DNA of 64,000 nucleotides, taken from the NCBI GenBank assembly GCA_947561395.2, contig OX387184.1, positions 17,960,205 through 18,024,204 of the forward strand, given 5' to 3'. The stretch comes from Buxus sempervirens (Eukaryota; Streptophyta; Magnoliopsida; Buxales; Buxaceae). Numbering within the stretch: the stretch's first letter is position 1; the number at the start of each line of letters is the position of its first letter. The notes beneath the pieces are model-generated. The model had not been told where the DNA came from. It saw only the letters and a program-made list of their open reading frames with translations, and made no database searches. A program made the position numbers and the translations under genes. Shown one piece after another: positions 57,123-64,000 of the stretch.

Positions 57123-57774
57123 TCACATGTTCTTCTCCGGATGCCACTTTATACTGCATCCAACACTATTTGCACAAGCATACAGAGAAAATAACATTTC
57201 AAGCATGTCAGCTTAGAATACTAGCACGACAACTATAATCAAGGTCATGGATATACTTTCCACTAGGCATGGAAATATAGAGAACAGAAAAAACACAATG
57301 AAGAGGCTACCTGGGCTTTTGTGGGAAAGACAAAGGTTGGCCACTAAGGATACAATCTATTGCCCGACTTATATCCCTAAAATAGGAAGAAACAAAAACC
57401 GTTTTGATCCTGATTAATTATTAGCACAAATTAGAAAGTACAAAAACTATACTTGTCAAACACACGTAAATTAATCAGGAAATAATAGATAAGAACCTTC
57501 CTGTGACAGGTATATTATTACTTGGTCGCGAATCATCAAACTGCCCAATGTTAACCAATTCAAAAATCATTTAAAGAATCCTTTTCTGCCTTTTCAATCG
57601 AAACAGAGACTACAGTAACAGTAAAATTGTCCCTTTAAGAAAAAAACAAAGCCAGAGAGCTACTTTGGGGGGAAAATGTATCAAACAGCTATTTGTGCTT
57701 AAATTTACCTTTCTGAAAAGGAAAAACTCTGGCGTGCAAACAGCCCCAAATTCTCTTGCAACATCTTGTGACTG
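57123..57774 (-). CDS. Thioredoxin-fold (AhpC/TSA-like) protein, four 3' exons
   Basis: On the minus strand: exon 57774-57709 (SQDVAREFGAVCTPEFFLFRK), exon about 57572-57497 (FELVNIGQFDDSRPSNNIPV...TG), exon 57376-57311 (DISRAIDCILSGQPLSFPQK) and exon 57165-57123 (VGCSIKWHPEKNM, stop 57123-57125). The last two junctions keep phase with GT-AG borders. The series matches the C-terminal half of a conserved plant thioredoxin-superfamily protein of the AhpC/TSA type (At1g21350-like). The start of the second exon is unclear (a stop precedes FELV in that frame). The N-terminal exons with the active-site Cys (CPFV-type region in relatives) were not found up to 64000, so the gene either has large introns reaching beyond the window or is a fragment. 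Exons of 43-76 bases make it invisible to simple frame scans. Confidence 0.72.
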
Positions 57775-60700
57775 CTGGCACACATACTCAGTCCGTTAAT
57801 GTCTTTTCAACCCACGCAAGAAATGAGTATTCTCAAGACTAGTTAGGAAACCGAATTGATGTATGAAAATAACATAGGATTATAATGCCCAGAGATGCAC
57901 AAGCAGCGTATGATATTTAACCAAACACAAAATATGTAGAAATGCATTTTATCTGCCATCATGACAGATCTCAACATCATTAGCAGACATGGTAATCCCC
58001 AACAACTCTTCAAGGAACTAGGAAAAAAAAAATTGGAATTTTAAATATTCCTTGCAGCAGATTAACTTCTCATATAATCACATTCATAAAACTACTATGC
58101 CCATCCACAGGAGGGCTTACAATCATGTAATTGTTAAACCAAGCGTATCAAAAGAAACATCTTGGTTCTGACACTAACACAATTCCTCTCCAAAGACTAT
58201 TAATTAAATAAAGCACACACAAGATTAAGAAATCACGTAAGAATAAAATGAATTATTGATTCTAATGAGTTGGCTGACCCGCAGTAACCTTCAAAAATGA
58301 AATATTAATCTTACCGTAAGAATTTATATTTTTTTTCTCTACTTAATTTTTATATAAATAAAGTTGATTTTAGTCAATATTTAGCTTGAACATCAAATTT
58401 ATCTTTTCTTATCCCAGAATTCAAAGTTGTCTCCAAAAAAACCAAAACAATCAATCACTTCAATGACTGTTTTATTAAGGGGTAGATAAAATTTTGTATG
58501 CTCCATACTTGGTAAGAAGTTGACTAGGATCTTTCTTTTCACTGTTTTCTTACTCTCTCTCTCTCTCTCTCTCATCTTCCCAAATCTAAATCCACCAATG
58601 ACCAAGTTGTATAAAAAAGCAATCAATATTACCAAACTCCCTTTTAGTATATTCAATACTCAAACTTGACCCTAAGATTTTCTGTCTTCTCAGATCTGGG
58701 TAATCAAAAAATTAATTTTTCATCTAAGTCAAAGAAATTTCCTTCTTTACATTTCATATTGGCAGAAATTTTTGTAAGCAACTCAAAGGAAATCCTATGT
58801 TTCAAGTTGATTTTAGCTCACGAATAAATCACGTTCACAGGGATGAATTATCGATTTGTGTTTCAAGGATTTCTTGCAGCAGGGATGAGGCTAGAAGGAT
58901 CCTTAATGATGCCTAGAAATCAAACCTTAGGCTCTCAACGGAACTAAACTGATTCTTAGTTAAATAATAATTCAGTTTCCCTTAATAAGGACTTAACGAA
59001 AAATTATTATATTGAAATGAGAATTTAACTTTAAGCACAAAAGGCCATCATCCAAACACTTACCCATGATAACTTAATAGACTAGGTAGACATGTATAAG
59101 AACAACAAAAATCAATGCCCAATCTAAGCTATATTGGCAGATATATAACTCTTTGTCTCTAATCCTGCCTACTGAACTAGAAGTTGAATTTCAAAATGTG
59201 CCTTTCAATCATCCTAATTGATCCACGACTAAACTTTCAAACCTTTTAACCTGCACCATCATACACCTTTTCCAAAGTTACCTGTCATATTTATTATATA
59301 TATAAGATCATGGCCAACCATCTATATAAATTTGTGATAGTCTGCCTCCTATCATAGAAATTCCTAAATACTATTAAATATATCAGTTCTTATTTTTATT
59401 AATCTTTATACTCATCCATCTTAGAATTTCATCTCAGATCGTCCAATCTTCAAATGTATTGAACCTTAATTTCTCAACATATAATTCCAAAAATCATAAA
59501 TTTCCCAAAAAGCCAACTTGTAAAATTAACTTTCAGCTTGAGCAGAATGTACTCAATACAGTCTAGAAGTAAATTCTCGAAAATATATCCAGGGTTAATT
59601 CAATCTGCAAAACCTCCTTAATATCCTCCTACTTATGAACTCAAATACTTCAAAGAACCAAGAACTAGAAAAAAACAAATAAATAAATAATGTTATCACT
59701 ACCTTATCACTATTCCAAGATCAGTTTTTGAGAGAAATACTTTAAACTAGACAGGTTCACCACTGAGGTGCTTCTAATAGGTTCTAATGACAAAAAATTC
59801 ATAATGCCTCCCCCAACTATTTTGAAGGATTATTTTTTGATTGATCGTAGAATTATGTGTAGCTTCTATGGAACTAATCACATATATTGATCCAAGCATC
59901 GAATAGAGAGAGTATGTGACCTGGAGCTGTGGGCATGGAGTTAACACATAGTGTGTCTTCATTAGTGCTTCAAGGATTGAGTTAACAACTGTGCTCTTAT
60001 TCAACATCTAACATAATGTTTTGCCTTCAATCCATTTGGTCAATAGTGAGAATGGAGATAGTATGTTCAAGGAATGCAATAAACAAATGTGACGCATGTC
60101 GGATGTTGGTTCCATCCTCTTACCTTGGTCTTCCCCTTAATTTCCCGTTCAATATTGAACAAGGTTTTGGATATAGCTCTTAAGAGGTTGGAAAGGAAGA
60201 AGACAATAGGATTGAACAGATACATGCATTTCTTAAGATAGAATCATATGATTAGTGAGGATGTGAAGGAGAAGACAACAATTATAAATAGGGCTAGAAT
60301 AACTTTATAAACAATATGCTTTGCGCCATTTTATCTATACTTTGAAGTAAAATAAGTTTGAACATTTGACTGTCAAGACAATGGAGAGATATAAGCCTTA
60401 ATGTCAGGAAGGATATATGTATTACCTGTCACTAAATTCCTTTTTTAAAATAAAGAACCTTAAGAGAGTTGTATCCGTTACATTTATATGTTTAATATAT
60501 TGGCTTTTGTTACAAATCAGATTGAATACAAAATGATTCTGTCAAATGGAAGCTGTAACAAGAATAAGATCCATGCATAATGTGGGATTTTGTTTGTTGG
60601 CCCAAGAAGTTCGGTGGTAGAGGGATTAGGCAATTGAGAGTGATGGATGAAGTTTTCGAGATAATAACTTCCGAAGATGAAGTTACAAACATTTGGCCAT

Positions 60701-61354
60701 GTAAAACTACATAAATACGGCCTATAGGGCTCAATTGGATCATTCCTTTTCCCTACAAGAAAAGATTGGCTACAAGCCTACAACTTATTTCGCCCATATC
60801 AAGCATCATTTCTTTAGCAGGACAGTATGTTTCCAAATCTTTCCAACGTTATTCTTATTATCTTAGGTCATATCCTCATCTTTGTAGCTTCTTCTGCTTG
60901 CATAGACCCTTAATTCGTCATTAGCATCATCATCAGTCCCACATCTATAAAATATCCTAATCATCTAAATCAAGGAATGCAATGGCCGATTTGAGTTTGG
61001 GAGTAAAAAGAACCCCATATTTAACGACACAAGCATCAGGTAAAATTCCACTTAACGCTGTTAAAAAGGAGGAAAAAAAACGAAAAATGAAGAAAGAGAG
61101 AAAAGGAGAAAAAACAATGAAAAATGAGCCTCCATGAACTTTCCAAAATTTTAAGATGGAAAAAAAAGGAAATCTTCTATCAAAAATGTATCCTAAATAT
61201 TGATCAACTAGTCTTTTAATTCAACTAAAACATGAAACATCAATTACTCTTTTAACTCAATTGAAACTCAAAAAATTAATTTAAGTGCATACTTTACTGA
61301 TATTAAAAAGGCAAAAAAATAATTCCCATAAGAAAATGATTCCTAAATGTAAAT
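57775..61354. other. No gene recognised; possible intron or intergenic
   Basis: AT-rich. It has a (CT)n stretch at about 58553-58574. If the thioredoxin-fold gene is complete, part of this is its intron. No other exon could be recognised. Confidence 0.45.
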
Positions 61355-64000
61355 TGTAACGTCCCGGAACCGGGTTACATAGTAAAACCGTAACTCGTTC
61401 CCAAAGGGTTACTTTTATACACAGGATCGCTATATCAGAGTGAAGGATAACATGAAATAAACAATAATATAATCAGAGTCAACTAAAAATCCCCAATTCA
61501 CCTGAATCAAGCATATACCCGCCTGTATCGTCCTCTCTGAAATTTAAAAACAAAACAAAACAAAAGGAATGAGATACAACTATCTCAGCAAGTAGCACAT
61601 GCATGCTCAAATATATTTAATTTAATTTCTAAAACATGCACGATTAAAACATACTCAACAATTAACCACGGATAAATCGATTAATCCGACAAAACAATAT
61701 CAAACCACAAAGTAATATGGGACTCGTGAAATTTGTCTATTTTGTGGGGCTAAGCACTAGTGTTCCAAACAATCTAGTTGAAATATTGCAACAGCTCGAA
61801 CAAACCAATTCATTGCCCTCATGGCGGAAATACTCGTGTGACCTCACCCTCATGGGGGAAAGGGAGTTGCTGCAGCACATCTCTCATGGAAGGCCTCTTT
61901 ATATGGAGGAAACGCGTAAAATAAATCCCTCTTTGTTCGCAGCACTTCCCTGATGGAAGGCCTCTCCGCATAAAGGAAACGCATGAAGGAAGCTAGACTT
62001 TAACCAAAAAAAAATAGACTGATTTCACTTACTAGCTAGATTATGGATCCATAACGTGCTATGCCCTAAATAGCTTAAATAAAACCAACAAGTGAAACAT
62101 AAGCTTCGATTTAAGTCAAAAGGTATTCCGATGTGTAAAACAACATATCACTGAGTGCGATTAAACATAACATGGGTCCCTCAGGACCATCCTACTCCCT
62201 CATGGAGTTCCCAAAATATTTCTCGAGTAAGTCCCAAGAATAAATCAAAATGAATTAGACAATTCAAGCACGAAATCCCTTTTATTCAAGCCGTCCAAAT
62301 TTCCTAAAAATTAAACTTAAGTCAATCAAAATATTGCTCAAAGCAAATGAAGTTGTGTATAATTAACAATACCAATTTCAGCTCAAATAGTCACTAGAAT
62401 CGTCAAACAGTGAAAATCTCCATAATTTGGCACAACCGGTAAAAGTACTTTATAAATTAACCAAAATTGAAAGCCTGCGATCCTTCGATGGAAACATAGC
62501 CAATTACTATTCAGGTCACAATAGAAAACAGCAAACTCAATAATATTATAATTAGGTCAATAACTCTCCGATTAGCAAAATTCCTTAGAGCTGGAAAAAC
62601 AGATTTTTTTAGACTTCTAGTAATTGATCCCAATATCTATTTATCCTTATTCTTTAATGTCAAATTAATCTTTATGGTTTACTAACAGTTCTTGAATCTC
62701 AATTTATACTTTGGATAATGCAGGTGAAGTGATACTATAGAATAGAACATAAAATCTGCATCTAATGGGCTCAATTACATGCTGCAGAATTTTTAACATA
62801 CATTTACTGAAACCTAGCTTACCATAATTCATTATTCAAGATTATTGACTTTTCTCCATAAAGTTCTAATTACTCCTAAAAGCTGATTGAGCTTAAATTA
62901 GCTTGGTGGGATAAGTATAATCACCTAGAACTAAAATTATGCCCAAATAGGAACTCAGCCGCACACGGCTGTTACTGACCAAGTTGGCCCTCCAAAGTCC
63001 ACAAGTCAAAATTTCTACAGGTCTAAACTTAAATTCATGCTTAATAAAACTGAATTTATACCTCTCCACTCTTCAATTATAAAATTATTAATAATCAAAG
63101 TTAATCTGGTCATGCATCGACCAAATTTACCGAAGAATTCCTATGTTATATCTTTGCTGAAACTAGAACCCAACCAAATTATCTACTGGAATTTTCCCCA
63201 TATTAATTTAGTATACAGAAATCACTTAAAGGTCCCTACAGCACCTTGCTAGTGATTAATGAGGTTGCACATGTAGGTTTAAGGATAGAAACCTTAAATT
63301 TTTAATTCCCCAGCAGCAGCCGCCCGCTTTTGTAGATCATGCTTTCAACAATAAAACTCAAATCATTCCTTTAATCCTTCCAACTCATAATAGTATAATT
63401 TCTTGATTAAATTTTGAAACCAAATGTTGCTTACCTCTATTTAATATCTAATAGGTCAGTTTTTTTTATATTGTATAACATTGAAAAATGACTATAAAGA
63501 GATCAGCCGCACATAGCTGATTTCATTAGCTGGGCGCCAACTACTAGAGGTTGGCGCCCATAAGCCTTTACTTTAAATGAGAACCAGCGCCTACTTTCTC
63601 AAGTAGGCACTGGTCAGCGCCCATTAACATCATGAACAAAACACTCATAGCTTCTCTGCAAACTCATTTTTAATACACCCGAACCTGCTTCCAACCTAAA
63701 TAAACATTTGATTATAATCCTACCTCCTCTAGAAACTCAAACAAACCAATTCGATTTTAATTCAAATGCAAATCATGACCTAATCCAACAATTTATATGA
63801 TACATGATTTCAGTCGACTAAAACCCAATCTAACAGTTGTTCAAAAGAAAAATCCATCAAATGCATCTGTGAAATCTCATAAAAAAAAAAAAAAAAACGA
63901 ATGCTACTTTCTCTAGATTTCATCTACTGAACCATTTTCTTCCATCCAAATCATGTCTAAAAACTTAAATATCATCTATCTAACACATTCACATTACTTC
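61355..64000. mobile_element. Possible start of an LTR-type element, cut by the window end
   Basis: TGTAACGTCCCGGAACCGGG at 61355 looks like an LTR terminus. Downstream are a diverged direct repeat (ATGGAAGGCCTCTTTATATG at about 61888 and ATGGAAGGCCTCTCCGCATA at about 61953) and several short GC-rich hairpins. No coding domain and no other end are visible, so the call is weak. Confidence 0.35.
63531..63614. repeat. Two adjacent GC-rich hairpins
   Basis: 63531-63560 is TGGGCGCCAAC and its exact complement around an 8-base loop. 63583-63614 is ACCAGCGCCTACTT paired with AAGTAGGCACTGGT around TCTC, one mismatch. A third, smaller one, CAGCCG-CACA-CGGCTG, lies near 62958. Confidence 0.8.

Overview
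This window is nuclear DNA of a flowering plant. The grounds are GT-AG introns, AT-rich spacer, two plant leucine-rich-repeat receptor kinases, and plant-type transposons (MULE, Helitron, SINE, Ty1-copia, solo LTRs, Tourist-like elements). The species cannot be told from the sequence. Most of the window is nested mobile DNA around five host genes.

Layout. 1-2426: no gene seen. 2427-20913: a tRNA-derived SINE whose poly(A) tail was hit by an 18.35-kb Mutator-like element (MULE) with ~150-bp terminal inverted repeats. The MULE carries a broken MURA transposase (itself split by a 3.4-kb solo LTR), an apparently intact spliced gene with an HMG-box-like N-terminus and a plant-mobile-type domain, a decayed Transposase_32-like gene between two satellite-like arrays rich in the palindrome CGATTAATCG, and a spliced Ulp1-like cysteine protease gene on the minus strand. 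21568-24779: an intact subfamily-XII, non-RD LRR receptor kinase, the kind used in immune perception.

27262-48985: a tandem duplication, originally about 4.7 kb per unit, each unit holding one small two-exon gene for a secreted Asp-Tyr-containing peptide (75-78 aa). Unit 1 was blown up to 17 kb, mainly by a 12-kb Helitron (28793-40788) that contains three LTR-type insertions stacked in each other. The sister unit preserves empty sites, so the insertions can be dated relative to the duplication.

51559-54911: an LRR-XI receptor kinase resembling the RGI (root meristem growth factor receptor) group, with five frame disruptions; four look like one-base homopolymer losses, so it is either a young pseudogene or a consensus-error victim. 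57123-57774: four 3' exons of a thioredoxin-fold (AhpC/TSA-like) protein on the minus strand, too short to show as open frames. 61355-64000: probably the start of another LTR-type element.

How the parts relate. The MULE accessory genes (HMG-box/mobile-domain protein, Ulp1 protease) match the known habit of some plant MULEs of carrying Ulp1-like proteases. The host genes suggest cell-surface signalling: an immune receptor, a growth-peptide-receptor-like gene and two candidate peptide-ligand genes. A ligand-receptor link between the last two is speculation.
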